A stretch of DNA of 36,576 nucleotides from Candidatus Methanogaster sp. (GCA_003194445.1 PQXF01000014.1:36108-72683), one strand, 5' to 3'. Positions 15,338-23,816 are shown, numbered from the stretch's first letter. The notes: a model not told the origin generated them from the letters alone. A program made the numbers and translations.

Positions 15338-17017
15338 ATGAAAATGACAACAACAATGGTTGTGTGCTTAATAGCATTGGCAGTGTTTGGCATGGTCCTA
15401 CCGGCTGGGGCAGCTACTTCAGCATCGATCGGATCTGCAACGAGCAGCACATGCGACACTGTCGCTATAACGATAGACACTGATGAGACTGCAGGCATAG
15501 GGTCTGCAACGTTCACAGTGGTCTATGATACGTCAAAGGTTAGCCTGAACAGTGTGTCAAGTGGTGCTCTTGGTACAGTTACATGGGCTGATGCCAGTGG
15601 AACCGTTACGATGACGGCTACAGACGCGCTAACCTGCCCGACAGGCAACGGTATAACATTTGCAGACCTTGAGTTCTGTCCTGTGACCGGAGCATCTGGT
15701 TGCAGCGACCTGAATCTTGAGGTAACATCGCTCTATGACTGCGATGTCAGCTCGATCACACCGGATTCTGTCAACGATGGGCAGTTCTGCATAAGCGGAG
15801 GAGGCCCTGCCGCTACCACAGTATCGATCGGATCTGCAACGAGCAGCACATGCGACACTGTCGCTATAACGATAGACACTGATGAGACTGCAGGCATAGG
15901 GTCTGCAACGTTCACAGTGGTCTATGATACGTCAAAGGTTAGCCTGAACAGTGTGTCAAGTGGTGCTCTTGGTACAGTTACATGGGCTGATGCCAGTGGA
16001 ACCGTTACGATGACGGCTACAGACGCGCTAACCTGCCCGACAGGCAACGGTATAACATTTGCAGACCTTGAGTTCTGTCCTGTGACCGGAGCATCTGGTT
16101 GCAGCGACCTGAATCTTGAGGTAACATCGCTCTATGACTGCGATGTCAGCTCGATCACACCGGATTCTGTCAACGATGGGCAGTTCTGCATTGGGGCGCC
16201 AAACGACCCCCCAACCGTAACCGTCACATACCCCACCAGTGGTACAGTTAAAGGTCCGATAGACGTGACCGCAACTGCGACAGACACCGATGGAACAGTG
16301 ACGCAGGTAGCGTTCTATCTGATGCCAGCAGGAACCCTGATCAACACACCAGATACCAATGGCGCTGACGGGTGGAGTGTCTCTCTTGACACGACCACTG
16401 CCGCCGACGGAGATTACCAGATCAAGGCAGTGGCAACAGATGACGGCGGTGCGACAGACGATGACACCGGCGGCGTGTTCGAAATCGACAACTCGTGTCC
16501 ATGCGACTTCTGCTACGACCTCGTAGCCGGATTGAACTTTGTCTCAATCCCGAAGACGCTTGACAGTCCGAAGGACACAACGACGGTATTTGACGTAGAC
16601 TACTACTCTGGTGAGTTCTGTCTCTACTATGACGCATCGGCAGGATCATTTTATCTTAATGCAGATGTAAAGCCGTGCCGAGGTTACTTGGTGTACAAGA
16701 ACGCCGCAAAGACGGTATGCGTGGACTTTGATGATGCTGCACCTGCCCCATCTCAGCAACTCTATGAGGGCTGGAACATGATCGGTCACATAAAGACGGT
16801 AGCGATGCCAATCAACGACGGCACCACTGCAGACTTCGTATCGATCACCGGTCTCGAAGAGCCTGAGGGCTATGAACTGTTCAGACTGATGGCTACATAC
16901 ACAGCAGGCACAGGATGGTCCGAGTACCCATCTGGCAGTCTTACAGAGGCGACTCCAGGTACAGGATACTGGATCTACATGGACCAGGGCGCCACGATGT
17001 CCGGAGGCTTTGAATAA
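15338..17017 (+). CDS. Scaffoldin-like protein with two identical cohesin domains
   Basis: The 559-residue protein has a signal peptide (1-25). Two cohesin domains (about 28-152 and 161-285) carry the family pattern: IGSATSSTCDTVAITID, GIGSATFTVVYDTSKVSLNSV, GALGTVTW and ITFADLEF. They come from a 369-bp stretch that is identical in both copies. An Ig-like domain follows (about 290-385, VTVTYPTSGTVKGPIDVTA). The C-terminal region (395-559, Cys-rich, with LVAGLNFVSIP and EGWNMIGHI) resembles the end of the 20137 protein. Cohesins bind dockerins through calcium-dependent contacts, so this is the likely scaffold for the dockerin proteins at 7845 and 12597. No anchor is visible, so attachment to the cell may go through another partner. 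AGGAGTG lies before the ATG. Confidence 0.9.
   Translation: MKMTTTMVVCLIALAVFGMVLPAGAATSASIGSATSSTCDTVAITIDTDETAGIGSATFTVVYDTSKVSLNSVSSGALGTVTWADASGTVTMTATDALTCPTGNGITFADLEFCPVTGASGCSDLNLEVTSLYDCDVSSITPDSVNDGQFCISGGGPAATTVSIGSATSSTCDTVAITIDTDETAGIGSATFTVVYDTSKVSLNSVSSGALGTVTWADASGTVTMTATDALTCPTGNGITFADLEFCPVTGASGCSDLNLEVTSLYDCDVSSITPDSVNDGQFCIGAPNDPPTVTVTYPTSGTVKGPIDVTATATDTDGTVTQVAFYLMPAGTLINTPDTNGADGWSVSLDTTTAADGDYQIKAVATDDGGATDDDTGGVFEIDNSCPCDFCYDLVAGLNFVSIPKTLDSPKDTTTVFDVDYYSGEFCLYYDASAGSFYLNADVKPCRGYLVYKNAAKTVCVDFDDAAPAPSQQLYEGWNMIGHIKTVAMPINDGTTADFVSITGLEEPEGYELFRLMATYTAGTGWSEYPSGSLTEATPGTGYWIYMDQGATMSGGFE
15424..15792 (+). repeat. 369-bp exact direct repeat, copy 1 (cohesin)
   Basis: The sequence is identical to 15823-16191 (offset 399 bp) by direct reading. 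It encodes a whole cohesin domain. Identity at third codon positions implies recent duplication or ongoing gene conversion. Confidence 0.9.
15823..16191 (+). repeat. 369-bp exact direct repeat, copy 2 (cohesin)
   Basis: This is the second copy of 15424-15792, separated from it by a 30-bp linker that codes for about 10 residues. Confidence 0.9.
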
Positions 17018-17030
17018 GAAAGTGAATAGA

Positions 17031-17070
17031 GAAAGGATTTATCCTTTCTTTATTTTTTTATTTTATATTT
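17031..17070 (+). terminator. Hairpin and T-rich tract after the cohesin gene
   Basis: GAAAGGAT (17031-17038), a TT loop and ATCCTTTC (17041-17048) are followed by about 20 nt of nearly all T. The end of the tract (TTTTATATTT) could also act as a TATA box for the gene at 17095. Confidence 0.65.
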
Positions 17071-17094
17071 ACCAATCATCGGGTGGTAATAATT

Positions 17095-17760
17095 ATGAAG
17101 AAAATCAGAAGCAAAATAGCAAGATCTATCAGGATATTGATCATCTTTTCGACTCTTCTGGCACTATCCGGAATGGCGGCAATCGTGTCGGCGGATGAGG
17201 AGATGCCGATAGTAAATATATTCTACGGAAATGTAGCGGTTGATGGCGACTATGTTGACTCCGGAACGATCAGAACTTACATCAATGGAGAATTCAGCGA
17301 GAGTTCTGAGATTGTGAATGGTTACTACTATATGGGTGTTGAAGGCAGCACATCAGATGATGTTATAACCTTCGAAATAAACGGCGATACGGCAGATCAA
17401 ACTGTTACATGGAAGGCAAGCACTCAATCGCAAGCACTCAATCTACGTATAGGCGATCAGCCTGCGGGGGATCCGCCTGCTCAACCATCCACTGGTGACA
17501 ACACACCGAACGGAGGCAAAACTTCAGGTGGGTATGTATCGCCCGCAGCAACGCCAACCGGAACGGATGCGCAGCCAGTATCCGGAGAGATAGTAACATC
17601 TGATCTATCAGCGGCATCGGCAGAATCTACGGCATCGGCAGAAACTTCGACAAAAAAACTTGCCGAAAAGCCGGAGACGAAAGGATTACTTCCAGGGTTT
17701 GAAGCGCTGTTTGCGATTGCCGGGTTGCTTGCAGTTGCGTATCTGATCAGGAGGAGATGA
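17095..17760 (+). CDS. PGF-CTERM surface protein
   Basis: The 221-residue protein has a signal peptide (ending MAAIVSA). A small beta domain (about 31-120, EEMPIVNIFYGNVAVDG) is shared with the N-terminus of the next protein. A low-complexity Ser/Thr/Ala/Pro linker follows. It ends in LLPGFEALFAIAGLLAVAYL with RRR, a canonical PGF-CTERM signal. Such proteins are processed by archaeosortase A and lipid-anchored; ArtA is not in the window. The ATG at 17095 is chosen with GGTGG upstream; a GTG at 17083 is possible. The linker is likely O-glycosylated (inference). It may be a cell-surface anchor for the neighbouring cohesin/dockerin proteins. Confidence 0.9.
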   Translation: MKKIRSKIARSIRILIIFSTLLALSGMAAIVSADEEMPIVNIFYGNVAVDGDYVDSGTIRTYINGEFSESSEIVNGYYYMGVEGSTSDDVITFEINGDTADQTVTWKASTQSQALNLRIGDQPAGDPPAQPSTGDNTPNGGKTSGGYVSPAATPTGTDAQPVSGEIVTSDLSAASAESTASAETSTKKLAEKPETKGLLPGFEALFAIAGLLAVAYLIRRR

Positions 17761-17841
17761 TGGTTATTGGATTTCGAAAATGCCAAGTTCACTAATCAAA
17801 CGTAAGACTTATATGGATAATAACACAGGAGGTAAATGTAC

Positions 17842-19308
17842 ATGAACAATAATATGAAGATGGGGTTGTTCAAGGTGATAACCCTTTTCTCGATCCTTAT
17901 AGCGCTGTCCGGAATGGCAGCAATCGCGTCTGCGGATGAGGAGATGCCGATAGTAAATATATTCCGTGGCAATGTGACACTCAATGGCGCGGACGCGCCT
18001 CTCGAAACCGTCGTCAACGCCTACATCGATGAAGAGCTCCGCGGGAGTCATACGATTGAGAGCGGTGGCAAATACTACATAGCTGTTGTGGGCAATGGGT
18101 CGGTGGATGGCGACAAGGTTATAACTTTCACAGTATGCGGTGCTGCCGCAGATCAGAGTGATATTGAATGGCATGCAAGCTATCAATCACGACTGCTCGA
18201 TCTCACCGCAGTGGACGATGAAGCCCCGGCGGTCACGAACGCGACCGCAACCCTCTCCTCGATCGTTGCGGATGGGGTAGAGACGACCAAACTGAACGTG
18301 ACGGTCATCGACGGGTGCGGAGTTGGCACCGTCACCGTGGATCTGTCCGATATCGGCGGATCAGCCGTGCAGACGATGACTCGCATCGAAGGTACCGATG
18401 TGTATTCGGCGACAGTGACTGCGGATGCGAACACTGCGCCCGGGGCGTACTGCTTGTATGTCAATGCGAGCGATGTGTTCGGGAACTGTAATACGAGTGT
18501 TTGCATCGATCTGGTGATAAAGGATGTAGAAGCGCCAGTCGTTTCGAACCCGGATGCGGACCCTGAATCGATCGTTGCCGACGGGACTGAGACATCTCAG
18601 CTGAGTGTGACGGTCGTGGATGACAGTGACATCGATTTCGTTACTGTGGATCTGTCCGATATCGGCGGAGATGCAGCGCAGGAGATGAGTCGCATCGGTG
18701 ATACCGATGTGTATTCTGTGACAGTGACTGTGGATGCGAACACTCTGCCCGGGGCGTACTGCTTGTACGTCAATGCGAGCGATGTGTTCGGGAACTATGA
18801 GGATGGTGTTTGCATCGATCTGGAGATAGAGGATGTAGAAGCGCCAGTCGTTTCGAACCCGGATGCGGACCCTGCATCGATCGTTGCCGACGGGACTGAG
18901 ACATCTCAGCTGAGTGTGACGGTCGTGGATGACAGTGACATCGATTTCGTTACCGTGGATCTGTCCGCAATCGGCGGATCAGCCGTGCAGGTGATTGAGT
19001 CCAGCGGCGGTGATACGTACTCTACGGATACCAACGCTTCTGTAGACACTCTGCCAGGAACGTACTGCTTGCAGGTCAATGCGAGCGATGTGTTTGGGAA
19101 CTATGACGACACGAGTGTTTGCATTGGGTTGGAGGTGACGGAAGCACCAACATCCGAATATGATTCCGCAGACACCAACCAGGACTGCGTTGTGAGCATG
19201 CCAGAACTGATGACACAGATCGGTAAATGGAAGCTTCAAGAGATTGGAATGCCAGAACTGATGACTTCTATTGGCAGATGGAAATTGGGGTCTGGAGGAT
19301 ACTGTTGA
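17842..19308 (+). CDS. Secreted Ig-repeat protein with EF-hand (dockerin-like) C-terminus
   Basis: The 488-residue protein has a signal peptide and N-terminal domain (about 1-122) that are paralogous to the 17095 protein. Three Ig-like repeats of about 103 residues follow (APVVSNPDADPxSIVADGTE ... YCLYVNASDVFGN). Repeats 2 and 3 are nearly identical in DNA over about 130 bp. The C-terminal 50 residues hold one good EF-hand loop (DTNQDCVVSMPE) and a second half-repeat (GMPELMTSIGRWK) that lacks the Asp ligands. This resembles a degenerate dockerin and is identical to the tail of the 19376 protein. The start at 17842 is favoured by GGAGGT 8 nt upstream over an ATG at 17836. Confidence 0.85.
   Translation: MNNNMKMGLFKVITLFSILIALSGMAAIASADEEMPIVNIFRGNVTLNGADAPLETVVNAYIDEELRGSHTIESGGKYYIAVVGNGSVDGDKVITFTVCGAAADQSDIEWHASYQSRLLDLTAVDDEAPAVTNATATLSSIVADGVETTKLNVTVIDGCGVGTVTVDLSDIGGSAVQTMTRIEGTDVYSATVTADANTAPGAYCLYVNASDVFGNCNTSVCIDLVIKDVEAPVVSNPDADPESIVADGTETSQLSVTVVDDSDIDFVTVDLSDIGGDAAQEMSRIGDTDVYSVTVTVDANTLPGAYCLYVNASDVFGNYEDGVCIDLEIEDVEAPVVSNPDADPASIVADGTETSQLSVTVVDDSDIDFVTVDLSAIGGSAVQVIESSGGDTYSTDTNASVDTLPGTYCLQVNASDVFGNYDDTSVCIGLEVTEAPTSEYDSADTNQDCVVSMPELMTQIGKWKLQEIGMPELMTSIGRWKLGSGGYC
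19156..19306 (+). repeat. 151-bp exact repeat, copy 1 (EF-hand tail)
   Basis: The sequence is identical to 19964-20114 (offset 808 bp). It encodes the C-terminal EF-hand cassette of the 17842 protein, and the identity ends inside the stop codon (TGA against TAA). Confidence 0.9.
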
Positions 19309-19375
19309 TGAAGCTACTTACCACATTATCCTCTGTTCTTATTTCCGAAAATGATGTATTATGGAGGGAAAGACT

Positions 19376-20116
19376 ATGAAGACACCATATATTTTAGTAC
19401 TAACTACGATGATGCTATTTGGCATACCGGCATTAGCATCTGCAGCGACGGTGAGTGTAGGAGATCCGACAACAAATGGCTCTATTGTATCGGTACCGAT
19501 AAACGTGTCTGGGGCCCCGGACATAGGGGCAATGACTATCACACTCACCTACAATTCCAGCGTTATCAGCGCTACTAATGTTTCCAAGGGATCGGTAACT
19601 TTTGATGCACTCCTCGTTGCCGAGGACACCATAATAGACAATCCACCTCTTGGATCGTATGAGAATGATACTATCAGTGATGCTGACAATGACACAGTAT
19701 GGAATCATGGTGCCATAATCGGCAATACTACTGATGGCATGGTAAACATCAGCATGATAAGTACGGATGGCTTCCGCGACGATGGTACGCTTACAGTCAT
19801 AACCTTTGATATAGTTGGCAGTGGGACCACTCCGCTGAACCTGAGTGATGTTTCGGCAAACGAAACTGCAACATGCGATCCATGCACGAATGAGACGGTT
19901 TTTGATCCGGCTTCATATCCAGCGATACCGATAACCCGGGTGAACAGTTCGTATACTAGCGAAGAATATGATTCCGCAGACACCAACCAGGACTGCGTTG
20001 TGAGCATGCCAGAACTGATGACACAGATCGGTAAATGGAAGCTTCAAGAGATTGGAATGCCAGAACTGATGACTTCTATTGGCAGATGGAAATTGGGGTC
20101 TGGAGGATACTGTTAA
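19376..20116 (+). CDS. Secreted cohesin protein with EF-hand (dockerin-like) tail
   Basis: The 246-residue protein has a signal peptide (about 1-22). One cohesin-like domain (about 23-190) shows VSVGDPTTNGSIVSVPINVSG, IGAMTITLTYNSSVIS and DGTLTVITFDIVG. The final 50 residues are the same DTNQDCVVSMPEL cassette as in the 17842 protein. Combining a cohesin with a dockerin-like module on one chain would allow it to act as an adaptor between scaffold and cargo (inference). The ATG at 19376 follows GGAGGG by about 8 nt; 19361 is an upstream alternative. Confidence 0.87.
   Translation: MKTPYILVLTTMMLFGIPALASAATVSVGDPTTNGSIVSVPINVSGAPDIGAMTITLTYNSSVISATNVSKGSVTFDALLVAEDTIIDNPPLGSYENDTISDADNDTVWNHGAIIGNTTDGMVNISMISTDGFRDDGTLTVITFDIVGSGTTPLNLSDVSANETATCDPCTNETVFDPASYPAIPITRVNSSYTSEEYDSADTNQDCVVSMPELMTQIGKWKLQEIGMPELMTSIGRWKLGSGGYC
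19964..20114 (+). repeat. 151-bp exact repeat, copy 2 (EF-hand tail)
   Basis: This is the second copy of 19156-19306, at the 3' end of the cohesin gene. The cassette boundaries coincide with a module boundary, as in domain shuffling. Confidence 0.9.
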
Positions 20117-20136
20117 TAAAATAGGAGGTTTGATAA

Positions 20137-23004
20137 ATGAAGAAAACATTTATCTTCGGAATGGTGCTGATTGTGATGATGATTTGTGTATCATCTGCAG
20201 CAGCACAGGATACTGTTACCAGAGATCTACCGGACAGCGCAGATGCCGATACGACGATTACAGTCAATTTGGCTGTTGATGTTGAGACGACTGCGGGTAG
20301 TCTTCTCATAGATGAAGTGGTGCCATCCGGTTGGACTGTTGTCAGTGCAACAAACGACGGTGATTACGCAACCCTTGCTGGACATATATACTGGACGAAA
20401 CTCAGCAGTGTTACGGATGCAACATATTCGTACACCATACAGATTCCAGCAGATGCATCTGGCACGCATATGTTTGGCGGCACGTACATGTTTGACACGA
20501 TGGCAGCAGACGCAATCATTCATGGCGATACCGAGATTACGGTCGGCACCGAGCTACCTACGCCTGAACTTACATCCTGCGTCATAGACCCAACTTCACC
20601 GGTCGTGCAGGGCACCAACATAACGGTTGACTGTCTGTTCTCGGAGAAGGTAACGTATGAAATCCGTATCGAGAATGCCACGGGATACCTGGTCGAAGAG
20701 CTTGGTAGCGGCACTGCAAAGGATCCACAGAAGAAGTGGTGGAACACAACCACTGAAACCCCGGTTGGAATCTATACCGTGAACGTGACCATGGACAACT
20801 CCACATCAGGAATGTCATCGTATAACAACACGAACACGATTGAGGTCACTCCTGCAGGGGATCCCACACCGCCAGTCATCACCGATGTTACATGTGACAC
20901 GCCAACAACCGACTCGGTAAACATCACATGGACTACGGATGAGGGCAGTGACAGTCTTGTCAAGTATGGCACAGTGTCCGGAACTTACACGGTTGAGGTA
21001 TCTGATGCCACTATGACAACATCGCACAGCATCATGCTGACCGGACTTGATGCAGATACGGACTACTACTTCGTTGTGAACAGCACGGATGCGAGTGACA
21101 ATTCGGCTGAGAGTGTAGAATCCAGTTTCAAGACTGCAATAGTTGTTGCAGTACAGGATACTGTTACCAGAGATCTACCGGACAGCGCAGATGCCGATAC
21201 GACGATTACAGTCAATTTGGCTGTTGATGTTGAGACGACTGCGGGTAGTCTTCTCATAGATGAAGTGGTGCCATCCGGTTGGACTGTTGTCAGTGCAACA
21301 AACGACGGTGATTACGCAACCCTTGCTGGACATATATACTGGACGAAACTCAGCAGTGTTACGGATGCAACATATTCGTACACCATACAGATTCCAGCAG
21401 ATGCATCTGGCACGCATATGTTTGGCGGCACGTACATGTTTGACACGATGGCAGCAGACGCAATCATTCATGGCGATACCGAGATTACGGTCGGCACCGA
21501 GCTACCTACGCCTGAACTTACATCCTGCGTCATAGACCCAACTTCACCGGTCGTGCAGGGCACCAACATAACGGTTGACTGTCTGTTCTCGGAGAAGGTA
21601 ACGTATGAAATCCGTATCGAGAATGCCACGGGATACCTGGTCGAAGAGCTTGGTAGCGGCACTGCAAAGGATCCACAGAAGAAGTGGTGGAACACAACCA
21701 CTGAAACCCCGGTTGGAATCTATACCGTGAACGTGACCATGGACAACTCCACATCAGGAATGTCATCGTATAACAACACGAACACGATTGAGGTCACTGC
21801 TGAAGGCGTCATGACCACGTACTACGGCGATGCTGACGGAGATGGTTACGGCGATCCAGAAAACACCACAGAGGCATACTCTGCACCGACTGGCTACGTC
21901 ACAGACAACACAGACTGCGATGACACCAACGCGGATGTCAATCCGGGAGCAACAGAAGTCTGCGGCAACGGAATCGATGACAACTGTGATGGACAGATCG
22001 ATGAAGGCTGCACCCTAACAACGTACTACGGCGATGCTGACGGAGATGGTTACGGCGATCCGACAAACACCACAGAGGCATACTCTGCACCAGCGGGCTA
22101 TGTTGCGGACAACACGGACTGTGATGACACCAACGCGGCTGTAAATCCGGGAGCAACAGAAGTCTGCAACGGTATCGATGACAACTGTGATGGGCAGGTC
22201 GATGAAGGCGTCATGACCACGTACTACGGCGATGCTGATGGTGATGGTTACGGCGATCCGACAAACACCACAGATGCATGTTCTGCACCAGATGGCTACG
22301 TCACAGACAACACAGACTGCGATGACACCAACGCGGATGTCAATCCGGGAGCAACAGAAGTCCGAAATGGCATCGATGACAACTGTGATGGACAGATCGA
22401 CGAAGGCTGCCCAATCATCTGGTCTGCAACATTGTCTCCGAATGTTATCCAATCTGATGGAACCGACAGCACCACTCTGACGGTTTTGGCAAGCGACGAT
22501 GTTGGCATTGCAAGCGTTATTGTGAACCTGTCAGCGATTGGCGGACCGGATAAGCAAACACTGACTCAGCAGGGTGAGATAGTGGCGAACGTCGGCACAT
22601 GGACAACAACCATCAACACCACTCGTGCTGGAACGTTTGAGTTACCAGTCACTGCTATAGATGACGATGATAGTTCGGCTACAACATACGTCACATTGAC
22701 AGCAGGTCCTAACACGTACACTCTCTCTCTCAAGCAGGGATGGAATGTGATCTCACTGCCTTACAATGTTACCGCAGTTGGGATCGATACCACCCAGAAA
22801 CTTGGTGACCTGATCATCGGTGCTGGAGAGGATTGTTACTATGTAGCATGGTTCAATGCAACATCGCAGACGATGGTGTCTGATATCATTATCCCACCAG
22901 AAGGTGTGCCGCAGGACACCACCTATCCAATCATGGGAGGGCTGGGATACTTTGTGTTTGTAGAGGGCGATTTGGACGTTGTCGTGGCTGGAACGCCATG
23001 GTGA
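20137..23004 (+). CDS. Large secreted repeat protein with Fn3 and MopE-like metal-binding repeats
   Basis: The 955-residue protein has a signal peptide (ending SSAAA). A domain of about 215 residues (DTVTRDLPDSADADTTITVN...) is encoded twice by identical 646-bp DNA. A fibronectin type III domain lies between the copies (about 245-332, VITDVTCDTPTTDSVNITW). Three Asp-rich repeats run from about residue 559 to 755 (YYGDADGDGYGDP ... DCDDTN ... NPGATEVC ... GIDDNCDGQIDEG). They match the putative metal-binding motif named after copper-binding MopE; copy 3 has Arg in place of the first Cys. An Ig-like domain and a C-terminal domain (LKQGWNVISLPYN) similar to the end of the 15338 protein complete it. 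AGGAGG precedes the ATG. Confidence 0.88.
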   Translation: MKKTFIFGMVLIVMMICVSSAAAQDTVTRDLPDSADADTTITVNLAVDVETTAGSLLIDEVVPSGWTVVSATNDGDYATLAGHIYWTKLSSVTDATYSYTIQIPADASGTHMFGGTYMFDTMAADAIIHGDTEITVGTELPTPELTSCVIDPTSPVVQGTNITVDCLFSEKVTYEIRIENATGYLVEELGSGTAKDPQKKWWNTTTETPVGIYTVNVTMDNSTSGMSSYNNTNTIEVTPAGDPTPPVITDVTCDTPTTDSVNITWTTDEGSDSLVKYGTVSGTYTVEVSDATMTTSHSIMLTGLDADTDYYFVVNSTDASDNSAESVESSFKTAIVVAVQDTVTRDLPDSADADTTITVNLAVDVETTAGSLLIDEVVPSGWTVVSATNDGDYATLAGHIYWTKLSSVTDATYSYTIQIPADASGTHMFGGTYMFDTMAADAIIHGDTEITVGTELPTPELTSCVIDPTSPVVQGTNITVDCLFSEKVTYEIRIENATGYLVEELGSGTAKDPQKKWWNTTTETPVGIYTVNVTMDNSTSGMSSYNNTNTIEVTAEGVMTTYYGDADGDGYGDPENTTEAYSAPTGYVTDNTDCDDTNADVNPGATEVCGNGIDDNCDGQIDEGCTLTTYYGDADGDGYGDPTNTTEAYSAPAGYVADNTDCDDTNAAVNPGATEVCNGIDDNCDGQVDEGVMTTYYGDADGDGYGDPTNTTDACSAPDGYVTDNTDCDDTNADVNPGATEVRNGIDDNCDGQIDEGCPIIWSATLSPNVIQSDGTDSTTLTVLASDDVGIASVIVNLSAIGGPDKQTLTQQGEIVANVGTWTTTINTTRAGTFELPVTAIDDDDSSATTYVTLTAGPNTYTLSLKQGWNVISLPYNVTAVGIDTTQKLGDLIIGAGEDCYYVAWFNATSQTMVSDIIIPPEGVPQDTTYPIMGGLGYFVFVEGDLDVVVAGTPW
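20205..20850 (+). repeat. 646-bp exact direct repeat, copy 1
   Basis: The sequence reads identical to 21153-21798 (offset 948 bp), with no difference seen at synonymous sites. It encodes about 215 residues. Confidence 0.88.
21153..21798 (+). repeat. 646-bp exact direct repeat, copy 2
   Basis: This is the second copy of 20205-20850. The copies diverge abruptly at both ends, as in a recent tandem duplication interrupted by the Fn3 segment. Confidence 0.88.
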
Positions 23005-23014
23005 GGTGATACAG

Positions 23015-23707
23015 ATGAAAAGTATATCAGTAACTGTGAGCATTCTTATACTCACAGTTTTTTTATCGCTATCCGCACCTGCATACGCTGGGACTGCTAA
23101 CCCTTATCCGGTCTATGGCTATGTGAACTACACTGATGGCACGCCTGCAGATGGTGAATTGGTCACGATCTACAAAGCCGGAGATCCTTCAAACAAGATC
23201 ACAGCCGTGGTAGGATCAAGTTATGGTGTTCCTGGATGGTGGAAGGCTGATCTGTACAACATACCCGTAGATGTGGGCAATGACACTATCGTAGTCCATG
23301 TCCGCGATAAGTCTATAACATTTGTTGTTAACACTGCCACAAGTACGGGAGGTCAGTGGGTTTCTGACGTAATATCGGTAACCAAAAATGGCGGCGACGG
23401 CAGCAGAAGCGGCGGCAGCAGCGGCGGCAGCGGCACATACCCACCAGGATGGAATGAGGATGCACCGACATCGACAGCAACTCCGGCACCGACTACAGCA
23501 GCAACTTCGGAACCGACCGTGGCACCGACTGAGGCGCCAACTTCGGCATCAGATGGGGCACCAACTGAAGCCCTGACCGAGGCACCCACAGAAACCCCAA
23601 TCACAAAGGTGAAGACCAAACCCACTCCCGGGTTCGGAGCAATGTCAACGGTGTTTGTGATCGCTGGACTGCTTGCTACCTATCTGATAATGCGGCGCAG
23701 AGAGTAA
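23015..23707 (+). CDS. PGF-CTERM surface protein
   Basis: The 230-residue protein has a signal peptide (MKSISVTVSILILTVFLSLS...). A transthyretin-like beta domain follows (about 26-115, YPVYGYVNYTDGTPADGELVTIYK). A Gly/Ser then Pro/Thr/Ala/Glu stalk (about 120-200) comes next, and then TPGFGAMSTVFVIAGLLATY with RRRE, a PGF-CTERM signal. Archaeosortase A would be the processing enzyme. GGTGAGGTGAT precedes the ATG at 23015, 10 bp after the previous stop, so it is co-transcribed with the 20137 gene. It could anchor the assembly to the cell. Confidence 0.9.
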   Translation: MKSISVTVSILILTVFLSLSAPAYAGTANPYPVYGYVNYTDGTPADGELVTIYKAGDPSNKITAVVGSSYGVPGWWKADLYNIPVDVGNDTIVVHVRDKSITFVVNTATSTGGQWVSDVISVTKNGGDGSRSGGSSGGSGTYPPGWNEDAPTSTATPAPTTAATSEPTVAPTEAPTSASDGAPTEALTEAPTETPITKVKTKPTPGFGAMSTVFVIAGLLATYLIMRRRE

Positions 23708-23725
23708 GCGAACACGCGAATAAAC

Positions 23726-23763
23726 GAAGGGAGGCTATCTCCCTTCACCGCTTTTCTTTTTTC
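23726..23763 (+). terminator. Terminator after the surface-protein cluster
   Basis: GAAGGGAG (23726-23733) pairs with CTCCCTTC (23739-23746) and is followed by a T-rich tract at 23752-23763. It marks the end of the cluster. Confidence 0.7.
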
Positions 23764-23786
23764 CGGTATTACTCGGGAAGCATACA

Positions 23787-23796
23787 TTTTTATATT
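23787..23796 (+). promoter_or_regulatory. TATA box of the acylphosphatase-like gene
   Basis: TTTTTATATT is centred 25 bp before the ATG at 23817, so the transcript is probably leaderless. No ribosome site is visible. Confidence 0.55.
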
Positions 23797-23816
23797 CTGC
23801 CCTGTAAGTACGATGC

